Positions 1 to 8,211 of a stretch of DNA of 32,338 bases are shown in pieces. The stretch lies in the NCBI GenBank assembly GCA_019748335.1, contig JAIEPP010000591.1, positions 1 through 32,338 of the forward strand, in the 5' to 3' direction. The stretch comes from Xanthobacteraceae bacterium (GTDB lineage: Bacteria > Pseudomonadota > Alphaproteobacteria > Rhizobiales > Xanthobacteraceae). Position 1 is the first letter of the stretch. The number at the start of each line of letters is the position of its first letter. The notes below the pieces were generated by a model. The model saw only the letters and a program-made list of their open reading frames with translations. It was not told the DNA's origin and made no database searches. Position numbers and translations under genes: made by a program.

Positions 1-137
1 AGCGTTGAGCCGGAACCGTAAAGCGGACCGGATCGCCGCAGCGAGCCGGAAACGAAGACCTCCCATGCCGGTTCGTACATGCTAGGCTCGGCCCGTCGCC
101 CGCAGAACACGCCCCATATTTGACAGGAACAAGACCG

Positions 138-989
138 ATGCCGCATCCCGCCATGTCGCCCCATCATGTTGCCGTGATCACCGGAGGCGCTTCGGGGATC
201 GGGCTTGCGGCCGCCATGCGTTTCGCCGGTCTCGGCATGCGGGTCTGCATCGCCGATATCGGCGCCGAGCGACTCGCCGAGGCCGCCGCCAAACTGACGG
301 CCGTTGCAAAGAATGGCGCGGCCGACGTCATGACCTCGACGGTGGACGTGAGCCAGTTCGAGGAGGTCGCGCGGCTCGAGGCCGCGGTGCGGAAGAAATT
401 CGGCGGCACCGATATCCTGATGAACAATGCCGGCATCGGCCCTGACAGCACCAGCTTCGGCCCGCTGGAGAACTGGCAGCGGATTCTCAACGTCAATCTC
501 TGGGGCGTGATTCACGGCACCCAGGCGTTCGCACCCGGCATGATCGAGCGCGGCCGCGCTGGCCTGATCATCAACACCGGCTCCAAGCAGGGCATCACCA
601 CGCCGCCCGGCAACCCCGCCTACAACGTCTCCAAGGCCGGCGTGAAGGCCATGACCGAAGCGCTGCAACACGAACTGCGCAACACGCCGGGCTGCCGCAT
701 CAACGCGCATCTGATGATCCCCGGCCATGTCTTCACGGGCCTCACCGCCCGCGGCCGCAGCGAGAAGCCTCCGGGCGCCTGGACGCCGGAACAGACCATC
801 GACTTCATGATCGAACGCATCGATGCCGGGGATTTCTATATCCTCTGCCCCGACAACGACGTGCCACGGCAACTCGACGAACGCCGCATGGCGTGGGCCG
901 CCGGCGACATCATCGAAAACCGCCCCGCGCTGTCGAGATGGCATCCGAATTACACGGAGGCGTTTGCGAGGTTTGTGAAGGGGGAGTAG
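138..989 (+). CDS. SDR family NAD(P)-dependent oxidoreductase
   Basis: A 283-residue classical short-chain dehydrogenase/reductase, a cytoplasmic enzyme that oxidises or reduces an alcohol/ketone with NAD(P). The Rossmann glycine motif TGGASGIG is at residues 15-22, NNAG at 96-99, and the catalytic Ser149, Tyr162 and Lys166 (YNVSK) are all present. Length is slightly above the usual 250, from a C-terminal extension. I chose the ATG at 138, which follows AGGAAC at a good distance; an in-frame TTG at 120 has no better ribosome site. The substrate cannot be read from the sequence. Neighbouring catabolic genes on the other strand (Rieske protein, amidohydrolases, quinone oxidoreductase) suggest a role in degrading a ring compound, but this gene is not in their operon. 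Confidence 0.9.
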   Translation: MPHPAMSPHHVAVITGGASGIGLAAAMRFAGLGMRVCIADIGAERLAEAAAKLTAVAKNGAADVMTSTVDVSQFEEVARLEAAVRKKFGGTDILMNNAGIGPDSTSFGPLENWQRILNVNLWGVIHGTQAFAPGMIERGRAGLIINTGSKQGITTPPGNPAYNVSKAGVKAMTEALQHELRNTPGCRINAHLMIPGHVFTGLTARGRSEKPPGAWTPEQTIDFMIERIDAGDFYILCPDNDVPRQLDERRMAWAAGDIIENRPALSRWHPNYTEAFARFVKGE

Positions 990-1093
990 GTCGAGAGATC
1001 GATCCTCCCGGAGTCGAGCTTTCTTTTTCCCGTTGTCCGATTATCCTGCGATCAGCCAAGGCGCTCAGCAGTATCGCAACAGTGGAGGCTTTC

Positions 1094-1630
1094 GTGAAAC
1101 TTCCGATCCTGGCCGTCGCCGTCCTGCTTTCGGGCACGGCCGTGGCGCAATCGCCTTACGCGGGGATGCAGAACCGCCCGGTCAAGGCGCTGTCCGAGCA
1201 GCAAGTCGCGGACCTCAAAGCCGGCCGCGGCATGGGGCTGGCGCTCCCCGCCGAATTGAACGGCTACCCCGGCCCAAGTCATCTGCTGGAACTTGCCGAC
1301 AGATTGGAGTTGTCACCTTCACAACGGGACTCGATCAAGCAATTGTTCGACGCCATGAAGGCAGAAGCGGTGCCGGTTGGGGAGCGACTGATCGAGCAGG
1401 AGGGGAAGCTTGATCGGCAGTTCGCAAACCGGACCGTTACGCCCGACGGACTGAAAGTCGCGATCAGCGAAATCGGCGCCACCCAGGCCGAGTTGCGCAA
1501 CACGCATTTGAAATACCACCTGGAGACGGCGCAGATCCTGTCGGACCAGCAGATGCATCAATACGCCATGCTGCGTGGCTATGCTGGTGATGGAGGCGAC
1601 GCACAGCATCGCCATCAGCACGTGCGATAG
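1094..1630 (+). CDS. Spy/CpxP-like periplasmic protein (LTxxQ type)
   Basis: A 178-residue exported protein. The GTG start at 1094 follows GGAGG and opens a clear signal peptide (MKLPILAVAVLLSGTAVA, cleavage near AVAQ). The mature part is mostly helical and carries two LTxxQ-like motifs, LSPSQ followed by RDSIKQLF, and LSDQQ near the end, as in the Spy/CpxP/ZraP group of periplasmic chaperones and metal-stress proteins. The C-terminus is rich in His and Asp (DAQHRHQHVR), which could bind metal. Longer in-frame extensions upstream overlap the SDR gene and would bury the signal peptide, so I rejected them. The gene ends 2 bases from the convergent zinc-ribbon gene. The precise role is unknown. 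Confidence 0.75.
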   Translation: MKLPILAVAVLLSGTAVAQSPYAGMQNRPVKALSEQQVADLKAGRGMGLALPAELNGYPGPSHLLELADRLELSPSQRDSIKQLFDAMKAEAVPVGERLIEQEGKLDRQFANRTVTPDGLKVAISEIGATQAELRNTHLKYHLETAQILSDQQMHQYAMLRGYAGDGGDAQHRHQHVR

Positions 1631-1632
1631 AG

Positions 1633-1839
1633 CTACAGCGTCTCTTGCTTGTGGCCGCACTGCTTGCAGGCGAACTTGACGCGGGTGGCGCCTTTTTCTG
1701 CCTGGACGCGGTTCGGCGCGCCGCATTTGCCGCAGGTGGTCTCGATCCTGGTGTTGCCCTGTTTGATGGTGAGGGCCTTCTTTTCCATCGTCTCGCGGAT
1801 CAGGCGCTCGGCCTCCGCGCGCATCGCTTGCTTATCCAT
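1633..1839 (-). CDS. Small zinc-ribbon protein
   Basis: A 68-residue cytoplasmic protein. The N-terminal 25 residues form a charged helix, followed by a four-cysteine zinc ribbon: CGKC, about 19 residues, then CKQC. The spacing fits a treble-clef or rubredoxin-knuckle fold. I place the start at the ATG at 1839, which has AGG upstream at normal spacing; a GTG at 1848 would remove that spacing. Such small ribbons may bind nucleic acid or a protein partner, but nothing here decides that. The gene converges on the Spy-like gene with a 2-base gap. Confidence 0.7.
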   Translation of the reverse strand: MDKQAMRAEAERLIRETMEKKALTIKQGNTRIETTCGKCGAPNRVQAEKGATRVKFACKQCGHKQETL

Positions 1840-1960
1840 CGGCCGCACCTGTCATGAAAAATGGCTGGCGCAGTCTATAGCACGCCCTCGCCGGTTTGCG
1901 AGCCGGGCGACAGGCGTGTTTTTAGTCGAACGGCCGGAACCGATGAGATATGACGGTTTG

Positions 1961-2935
1961 TCACACCGTCAGCACCGTCGAGCCCGTGGTCTTGCGCGCG
2001 GCGAGATCGGCGTGGGCCTTGGCGGCATCCTTGAGCGGATAGGTCTGGTTGACCTCGATCTTGACCGCGCCGGATTTCACCACCTCGAACAACTCGTTCG
2101 CCATCGCGACCAGGTTCGCGCGCCCGGCGGCATAGGTGTTGAGCGTCGGACGGGTGACGAACAGCGAACCTTTCTGCGCCAGCAGGCCGAGATTGAGCGG
2201 GTCAACCGGGCCCGACGATGCGCCGAACAGCGCGGCAATACCGAGCGGCGCCAGGCAGTCCAGCGATTTCAGGAACGTGTCCTTGCCGACGGAATCGTAC
2301 ACGACAGGCACCTTCTTGCCGCCGGTGATCTCGTCGACGCGCTTCACAAAGTCCTCGCGGGTATAGACGATGGTGTGGGCACAGCCATGGGCCTGCGCCA
2401 GCTTTGCCTTCTCGTCGCTGCCGACGGTGCCGATCACGGTGGCGCCGAGATGTTTCGCCCACTGGCCGAGGATCAGGCCGACGCCGCCGGCTGCGGCGTG
2501 CAGCAGGATGGTGTCGCCGGCTTTGACCCGATAGGTCTGGCGGATCAGGTATTGCGTGGTCAGGCCCTTCAGCATCATCGCCGCGGCGGTCTTGTCGTCG
2601 ATGCCGTCGGGCAGCTTCAGCAGCCGGTCGGCCGGAATCAGCCGCGCTTCCGAATAGGCGCCGATCGGCGCCGAGCCATAGCAAACCCGGTCGCCCGGCT
2701 TGAGATCGGTGACGCCGGCGCCGACTTCCTCGACCACACCGGCCGCCTCACCGCCAAGGCCGCTCGGCAGTTGCGACGGATAAGCGCCCGAGCGGTTGTA
2801 GATATCAACAAAGTTCAGCCCGACCGCGGTGTGGCGAATCCGCGCCTCGCCCGGACCGGGCTTGCCGACCGCGACTTCTTCCCAGACCAGCACTTCGGGA
2901 CCGCCGGTTTTGTGAAAGCGAATGGCGTGCGTCAT
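1961..2935 (-). CDS. Quinone oxidoreductase-like (QOR, zinc-independent MDR)
   Basis: A 324-residue member of the medium-chain dehydrogenase/reductase superfamily, QOR branch, expected to reduce quinones or enones with NADPH in the cytoplasm. The GroES-like half is residues 1-130 (GLNFVDIYNRSGAYP, GDRVCYG). The Rossmann half has AAAGGVG then GQWAKHLGATVIGTVGS. Residues for catalytic zinc are not seen, as expected for QOR. The ATG at 2935 follows AGGAG at good spacing; a longer reading frame to 3184 overlaps the Rieske gene and is not credible. It is the last gene of a four-gene minus-strand unit, 67 bases after the Rieske gene. Confidence 0.9.
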   Translation of the reverse strand: MTHAIRFHKTGGPEVLVWEEVAVGKPGPGEARIRHTAVGLNFVDIYNRSGAYPSQLPSGLGGEAAGVVEEVGAGVTDLKPGDRVCYGSAPIGAYSEARLIPADRLLKLPDGIDDKTAAAMMLKGLTTQYLIRQTYRVKAGDTILLHAAAGGVGLILGQWAKHLGATVIGTVGSDEKAKLAQAHGCAHTIVYTREDFVKRVDEITGGKKVPVVYDSVGKDTFLKSLDCLAPLGIAALFGASSGPVDPLNLGLLAQKGSLFVTRPTLNTYAAGRANLVAMANELFEVVKSGAVKIEVNQTYPLKDAAKAHADLAARKTTGSTVLTV

Positions 2936-3002
2936 GGGAAGACTCCTTGGGATGAGATGATGATGCTTGGAATGATGTAGCCGAGATCGAAGGCGCCGTG
3001 CC

Positions 3003-3416
3003 TCACGTCTCGATGATGACGTAGCTGTCCTCGACATGGACCGGAAAGGTTTCTGCCACGTAGGAGCCCTTCTGCAGTTCCTCGCCGCTCTCGATCGCGA
3101 CCGGGTAGGAGCGGATCTTGACCCGCTTCGGGTCGAACCAAGACTGCCCGTTCCGCATGTCGAATTCCCAGCCATGCCACGCACAACGCAACAGCTCGCC
3201 GACGCGCGAGCGTTGGTAAACGCCCGGCTCCGGCGAGGTCAACCGCGCCACGCACGCCGCCTTCTCCAATGGTGCGCCGGCATGCGGGCAGCGATTGAGC
3301 AGCGCAAAGAACTCGCCATTGACGTGGAACACGACGATGTCGCGGCCATCGACGCCGACGACCTTGTTGCCGCCGGGCGGGATCTCTGACGTGCGGGCGA
3401 CGATGTGACGGGCCAT
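3003..3416 (-). CDS. Rieske [2Fe-2S] ferredoxin-like protein
   Basis: A 137-residue protein consisting of one Rieske domain. Cluster ligands are visible as CPH (Cys43, His45) and CAWH (Cys78, His81), separated by about 33 residues, with the usual GWEFD following. It probably passes electrons to an oxygenase, but no ring-hydroxylating oxygenase subunit or reductase is encoded beside it. A small insertion between the two ligand boxes (residues 56-74, SPEPGVYQRSR) recurs in Rieske proteins associated with amidohydrolase clusters, as far as I recall. It sits 23 bases after the 3440-4552 amidohydrolase and probably shares its transcript. Confidence 0.88.
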   Translation of the reverse strand: MARHIVARTSEIPPGGNKVVGVDGRDIVVFHVNGEFFALLNRCPHAGAPLEKAACVARLTSPEPGVYQRSRVGELLRCAWHGWEFDMRNGQSWFDPKRVKIRSYPVAIESGEELQKGSYVAETFPVHVEDSYVIIET

Positions 3417-3439
3417 GCGGTCTCTTGATTCTTGCTTGT

Positions 3440-4552
3440 TCAGAACTTGTAGATCGAACGCGCGTTACTGCCAAAGATCCTGGTCCGCTCGATCTCCGTC
3501 AGCGGCGTTCGGAACGCATAGCGCGGATCGTCAAAGTCCCAATGCGGATAGTCCGACGAGAACAACAGGCGATCGGCGCCGACCCAATCGATCAGCGAGC
3601 GCAGGTGCTTGCCTTCATCGGGCTCGTCGATCGGCTGGGTGGTGAACCAGAAGTGCTCCTTGACGTATTCCGACGGCTTTCGCTTCAAATGCGGCACCTC
3701 GCTGCGGAACGCCTCGAAATGCCGGTCCATGCGCCAGGTTGCCGACGGGATCCAGCCGAAGCCGCCTTCGATGAACACGATCTTGAGGTTCGGAAACCGT
3801 TCCGGAACGCCTTCGAGCACCAGGCTCGTCAGCTGCGCCGCCATGGTGTGGGCGTTGCTCTGGTGCTCCTCGGCATAATAAGACGGCCAGCCGCCGCCGG
3901 TCGGCGCGTGGCCGCCATAGCCGCCGACGTGAATGCCGAGCGGCAGGCCGAGTTCCTGGGCGCGCGCGTAGATCGGCCAGTAGCGGCGGCGTCCGAGCGG
4001 CTCGTTGGCGCGCGGGCAGATATTGACCTGCACGTAGCGGCCGGTTTTGGCGCAGCGGTCGATCTCGGCGATCGCAAGCTCCGTGTCGTCCTGGCCGGCG
4101 AGGATCGAGGCTTTCAGCCGCGGATCGCGATCGGACCAGAACGCCAGTTGCCAGTCGTTGATGGCGCGCTGGATCGCGGCGCCGAATTCGAGATTCTGCT
4201 GCGAGAAGATGAAGAGGTCGAGTACCTGCAGAATGCCGAACTCGACATCGAGCGGATCGAGATACTGTTTTTGCATGAAAGCGAGGTCGGAGCCCGGGGG
4301 CCCGCCGGTCGGCGGCCATGCATCGCGGCGCGCGATCAGCGGCGAGGAGCGCGGATAGGGCGTGGTGCCGATATAGGGCGTGCGCAGATGGCTGCCATAG
4401 GTGCGCAAATGCTCGGCCCAGCGCCTGGTCATGAACTGCTCGATATCGGCATGCGCATGAATACTCGGATGCACGTCGCAGTCGACGATGCGCAGCCGGC
4501 TTTTGGCGGCTACTTCTTGTTCAAGAATCGGGCGGTCGATGACGTCGCTCAT
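3440..4552 (-). CDS. Amidohydrolase family 2 (ACMSD-like) protein
   Basis: A 370-residue TIM-barrel metal-dependent hydrolase or decarboxylase of the ACMSD/gamma-resorcylate decarboxylase type. The N-terminal metal motif is present as DCDVHP (Asp26, His28), a barrel histidine in LGIHVGG, and the C-terminal acid in SSDYPHWDFDDP. Such enzymes act on carboxylated aromatic acids, or hydrolyse ring-opened products, in the cytoplasm. It is 19 bases downstream of a paralogue (4572-5633) in the same orientation; the two share the DCD(V/I)HP and SDYPHW signatures and probable common ancestry. Substrate unknown. I use the ATG at 4552, which follows GGAGGT. Confidence 0.87.
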   Translation of the reverse strand: MSDVIDRPILEQEVAAKSRLRIVDCDVHPSIHAHADIEQFMTRRWAEHLRTYGSHLRTPYIGTTPYPRSSPLIARRDAWPPTGGPPGSDLAFMQKQYLDPLDVEFGILQVLDLFIFSQQNLEFGAAIQRAINDWQLAFWSDRDPRLKASILAGQDDTELAIAEIDRCAKTGRYVQVNICPRANEPLGRRRYWPIYARAQELGLPLGIHVGGYGGHAPTGGGWPSYYAEEHQSNAHTMAAQLTSLVLEGVPERFPNLKIVFIEGGFGWIPSATWRMDRHFEAFRSEVPHLKRKPSEYVKEHFWFTTQPIDEPDEGKHLRSLIDWVGADRLLFSSDYPHWDFDDPRYAFRTPLTEIERTRIFGSNARSIYKF

Positions 4553-4571
4553 TCGGACCTCCTATTGTTGG

Positions 4572-5633
4572 TTACGCCGCGAGCTTCAGCCGCGGAAAGG
4601 TTTCAAGCGGATTGTCTTCGCACATACGCGAAATAAGGCTGGCCGGCAGGTGCGCCGGCAAGGGATCATCACCGTCGAACTGCCAGTGCGGGTAGTCGGA
4701 CGCGAACAGGAACATCTTGTCGGAGCCGATCTGCTCGATGATATCTGCAACCCCCGCCGCATCCGGCGGGCCGTCGAACGGCTGCATGGTAACGCGAAAG
4801 TGGTCGCGAATGATCGACGCCGGCTCGCGCTCGACCCAGGGCACCTCGACGCGGACGCCGCGCCAGGTCTTGTTGGCGCGCCACATGAAGGCCGGCAGCC
4901 AGCTGACGCCGGACTCCATCAGCACCACTTTCAATCCCGGGAATTTGCCGAACACGCCTTCATAGACCAGGCTCAGAATCTGCGCCTGCATCGCCTGCGC
5001 TTCGGCGAGATAATATTCGTAGCGATAGGACGGCCAGCCGATCGAACTCGGCGCGCCCCGGTACTGGCTGCCGGCATGGATCGCGATCGGCAGCTTGTGC
5101 TTTTCGGCGGCCTGCCAGACCGGCCAGAAGTGACGTTTGCCGAGCAGGTTGTCGCCCTGCGCCAGCACCAGCACGGAGACGAAGCGGTTGTCGCCGGCGA
5201 GCCGCTCGATTTCTTCCACCGCCAGATCCGGCGCCTGCAGCGGCACCACGATCGAGGCGCGCAACCTCGAATCCTTCGACAGCCATTCGGCGGCAATCCA
5301 GTCGTTGATCGCCTTGCAGAAGGCCGAAGCCATATAGGGATCGAACACCGCCTGCGCGCCATAGAGCACGTTGCAGATGGCGTGGCTGGCACCGAGCTGA
5401 TCGAACGCGCCGCGCTGCACCATCGCGAGGTCGCTGCCCGGCTTGCCCTGCGTCGGGCGCCAATCGGCACGGCCGGAGAACGGCATGTTGGGCGGATAGG
5501 AATTGAGGTCGAGGCCGTCGATCGCCCGGCTCACCACCTGCTCTTTCCAGTGGTCGTCGAGATACGGCAGCAGCGTGGTGCGGGTTCCGCCCACCGCCGG
5601 ATGGATGTCGCAGTCGATCCGCGTCGCCGCCAT
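4572..5633 (-). CDS. Amidohydrolase family 2 (ACMSD-like) protein, paralogue
   Basis: A 353-residue paralogue of the next gene. Metal motif DCDIHP (Asp9, His11), barrel histidine in AIHAGS, and ASDYPHWQFDGDDP near the C-terminus. The ATG at 5633 follows GAGGAA at about 6 bases; a GTG directly before it at 5636 is the alternative. It leads the minus-strand unit amidohydrolase, amidohydrolase, Rieske, QOR. The AT-rich stretch just upstream (5650-5662, TATATATTTAA) is a likely promoter region for this unit. Paired copies could form a heteromeric enzyme or act on successive intermediates; the sequence cannot tell. Confidence 0.87.
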   Translation of the reverse strand: MAATRIDCDIHPAVGGTRTTLLPYLDDHWKEQVVSRAIDGLDLNSYPPNMPFSGRADWRPTQGKPGSDLAMVQRGAFDQLGASHAICNVLYGAQAVFDPYMASAFCKAINDWIAAEWLSKDSRLRASIVVPLQAPDLAVEEIERLAGDNRFVSVLVLAQGDNLLGKRHFWPVWQAAEKHKLPIAIHAGSQYRGAPSSIGWPSYRYEYYLAEAQAMQAQILSLVYEGVFGKFPGLKVVLMESGVSWLPAFMWRANKTWRGVRVEVPWVEREPASIIRDHFRVTMQPFDGPPDAAGVADIIEQIGSDKMFLFASDYPHWQFDGDDPLPAHLPASLISRMCEDNPLETFPRLKLAA

Positions 5634-5862
5634 CACATTTCCTCGGGCTCTTTATATATTTAACGGTCTTGATGCCGCATCCGGAATGTGCCGCCGATGC
5701 AGATCAGGCGCAAGGCTATAACTGCGTGGCCGCCCTGCCCGGGAAGCACAGCGGAGAGGGCTGGCGCCGGCACAAGGACACGTGGAATATTCGTCACTGG
5801 CGAAGTTTTCCGTCCGTGCTACGGACGACAGCAGCGCGGCCGTCCCATGTGAGGAGACCAAG

Positions 5863-6348
5863 ATGAAATCCGGCAGACTGGCGGCTCTCGCCATCCCGCT
5901 TCTCGTAACCGGTTCGTTTGCCGCCCACGCGGCGCCTGCCACCGTCAACGGCCCCAATGCGCTGGCGCTGGCCGGCGTGGTGGCGCCGTATTCGCCGCTG
6001 CTCTCGGCGGACGAAAGGGAAACCGCAGCAGCCCTGTTCGTCGGCGAGAAGGACGTGCGCTACGCCAGGAAGATCACGATCACCGCGGACAAGATCGTGT
6101 GCCGCGCCAGCAATGTCGACATCGCCGCGCGCTCCTGCGAACTGACCTTCAACGGCAAGAAGCAGACCCTCACCGGCCGCCGCGCCAGCGAAATCTTCGC
6201 CACCGAGGTGATGGCCGGCGTCCCCTCGGACGGCGCCGCGGGATCGGTGTTCGCTGGCCTGTCGAACCTGAACTGCACGCTCGACCCCAAGGCAATCAAG
6301 CAAAAGGACGGCAGCGGCGCGAGCTGCACGTTCGAGCCGGGGAATTGA
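5863..6348 (+). CDS. Hypothetical exported protein
   Basis: A 161-residue protein with a typical Sec signal peptide (MKSGRLAALAIPLLVTGSFAAHA, cleavage near HAAP). The mature part has four cysteines (CRASN, SCEL, NCTL, SCTF), which could form two disulfides in the periplasm. I do not recognise a named domain. The start ATG at 5863 follows GAGGAG at a good distance. It is divergent from the amidohydrolase operon across a 229-base gap, and 105 bases precede the flavoprotein gene downstream. Confidence 0.7.
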   Translation: MKSGRLAALAIPLLVTGSFAAHAAPATVNGPNALALAGVVAPYSPLLSADERETAAALFVGEKDVRYARKITITADKIVCRASNVDIAARSCELTFNGKKQTLTGRRASEIFATEVMAGVPSDGAAGSVFAGLSNLNCTLDPKAIKQKDGSGASCTFEPGN

Positions 6349-6389
6349 GGGCGGCGGACCGCAGCGGCGACGCTTCATCCGCCGCGCGA

Positions 6390-6418
6390 TTGACAGACCT
6401 GTCGATCCCTCCCCAAAT
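6390..6418 (+). promoter_or_regulatory. Candidate sigma-70 promoter with overlapping palindrome
   Basis: A perfect -35 hexamer TTGACA is at 6390-6395, with a weak -10 (CCAAAT) 17 bases later at 6413-6418. The -35 overlaps a perfect inverted repeat, GACAG-AC-CTGTC, at 6392-6403, a plausible operator. It would drive the flavoprotein gene (start 6454) and possibly chvE-gguAB. The weak -10 makes this tentative. Confidence 0.3.
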
Positions 6419-6453
6419 GTCCGCCACAGAAAAGAAAACACAGGGCGGATCGC

Positions 6454-8166
6454 GTGGCGGAAACCGAACAAGAAACCTACGAATGCGACGCGCTGGTGGT
6501 TGGCTCCGGCTGTGCCGGGATGTCGGCGGCGGTGACCGCGGGACATGGCGGCCTCAACGTCCTGATCGTCGAGAAGGAGCCGCGCTTCGGCGGCACCACC
6601 GCGCGCTCCGGCGGCTGGCTGTGGATTCCCGGCACCTCGCTGGCGAAGAGCTGGGGCATTCAGGAAAGCCCGGACCAGGCGCGGACCTATCTGCGCCACG
6701 AGGCCGGCAACAGTTTTGATGCCGCGCGCGTCGACGCGTTCCTGACCAGGGGTCCCGAGGCGGTGGATTTCTTCACGACAAAAACCGCGCTGCGGTTCGA
6801 CATGCCGCTGACCTTTCCGGATTACCACGCTGAAGCGCCCGGCGGCACGCAGGGCGGCCGTTCGATGGTGACGCGGCCGTTCGACGGCCACGAGCTCGGC
6901 CCCAAGCTCAAGGATATCGGCAGTCCCCTGCCCGAACTCACCGTGTTCGGCATGATGCTCGGCTCCGGCAACGAGATCATCCATTTCATGCGCGCGACGA
7001 AATCGCTGGTCTCGGCGTTCTATGTCGCCAAGCGGCTTTCGCGGCATGCGCTCGACGTGATGCGCTACGGCCGCGGCATGACGCTGACCAACGGCAACGC
7101 GCTGGCCGGACGGCTGGCGAAATCCGCGTTCGACCTCAACATTCCCTTGTGGCTGTCGTCGCCGGTGCGCGAATTGATCGTCGAGAACGGCGCGGTGCGC
7201 GGCGCCATTGTCGAACGCGACGGCAAGCCGGTGCGCGTCACGGCCAAACGCGGCGTGGTACTGGCCTGCGGCGGCTTTCCGCATGATGTCGAAAGGCGCA
7301 AGGCGGTGTTCCCGCACGCGCCGACCGGTCATGAACATTTCTCGCCGGGCCCGACCGGCAACACCGGCGACGGCTTGCGATTGGCGGAGGCCGCCGGCGG
7401 CAGCGTCGAGGATTCCCTGCCGAACGCCGCGGCGTGGGTGCCGGTGTCCGTCACCACGCGCAAGGACGGCAGCAAGGGCGTGATGCCGCATTTCATCGAC
7501 CGCGCCAAGCCCGGCGTGATCGCGGTCATGCGCGACGGCAAACGTTTTGCCAATGAAGGCAACTCCTATCATGACTTCGTGCAGGAGATGATGAAGGCCG
7601 CGAAACCCGGCGAGGAGATATCGGCGTTCCTGCTGTGCGATCATCGCGCGCTTCGAAAGTATGGTCTGGGCTGCGTGCCGCCGTTTCCGATGCCGCTGGG
7701 GCATCATCTGGAGACCGGCTATCTCAAGCGCGGCGAAACGCTGGCCGAACTCGCCGCCAATGCGGGCATCGACGCCAAAGGGCTCGAAACAACCGTCAAA
7801 GCTTTCAACGAGACCGCCGCCAACGGCCAGGATCCTGCCTTCGGCAAGGGCTCGCGCGCCTATAACCGCTATCAGGGTGACGCGCTGCACGGCCCCAACC
7901 CCTGCATCGCGCCGATCAAGGACGGACCGTTTTACGCGATCAAGATGGTGATCGGCGATCTCGGCACTTACGCGGGCATCAGGACCGACGAGAACGCCCG
8001 CGCCCTCGATGCCAACGGCCAGCCGATCGCGGGCCTCTACGCCGCCGGCAACGACATGGCCAGCATCATGGGTGGCAACTATCCCGGCGCCGGCATCACG
8101 CTCGGCCCGGCACTGACGTTCGGCTATATCGCGGGGAAGCACATTGTGGGTGAGATGCCTGCCTGA
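6454..8166 (+). CDS. FAD-dependent oxidoreductase (KstD/fumarate reductase-like)
   Basis: A 570-residue flavoprotein of the FAD_binding_2 family, which covers fumarate reductase flavosubunits, 3-ketosteroid delta1-dehydrogenases and urocanate reductases. The N-terminal dinucleotide motif GSGCAG is at residues 17-22, followed by EKEPRFGGTTARSGG. The C-terminal FAD motif is present as YAAGNDMASIMGG then GAGITLGPALTFGYIAGKH. There is no signal peptide or heme motif, so it is likely cytoplasmic. The start is GTG at 6454, ending the phrase GGATCGC-GTG, with a weak ribosome site. It is 45 bases upstream of chvE, so co-transcription with the sugar importer is likely, which is an odd partnership for this family. 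KstD-like is more probable than fumarate reductase, but substrate is unproven. Confidence 0.88.
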   Translation: MAETEQETYECDALVVGSGCAGMSAAVTAGHGGLNVLIVEKEPRFGGTTARSGGWLWIPGTSLAKSWGIQESPDQARTYLRHEAGNSFDAARVDAFLTRGPEAVDFFTTKTALRFDMPLTFPDYHAEAPGGTQGGRSMVTRPFDGHELGPKLKDIGSPLPELTVFGMMLGSGNEIIHFMRATKSLVSAFYVAKRLSRHALDVMRYGRGMTLTNGNALAGRLAKSAFDLNIPLWLSSPVRELIVENGAVRGAIVERDGKPVRVTAKRGVVLACGGFPHDVERRKAVFPHAPTGHEHFSPGPTGNTGDGLRLAEAAGGSVEDSLPNAAAWVPVSVTTRKDGSKGVMPHFIDRAKPGVIAVMRDGKRFANEGNSYHDFVQEMMKAAKPGEEISAFLLCDHRALRKYGLGCVPPFPMPLGHHLETGYLKRGETLAELAANAGIDAKGLETTVKAFNETAANGQDPAFGKGSRAYNRYQGDALHGPNPCIAPIKDGPFYAIKMVIGDLGTYAGIRTDENARALDANGQPIAGLYAAGNDMASIMGGNYPGAGITLGPALTFGYIAGKHIVGEMPA

Positions 8167-8211
8167 AGATGTTATGACGGCGTAACAAGAAGTCACACAG
8201 GAGGAACCCTC

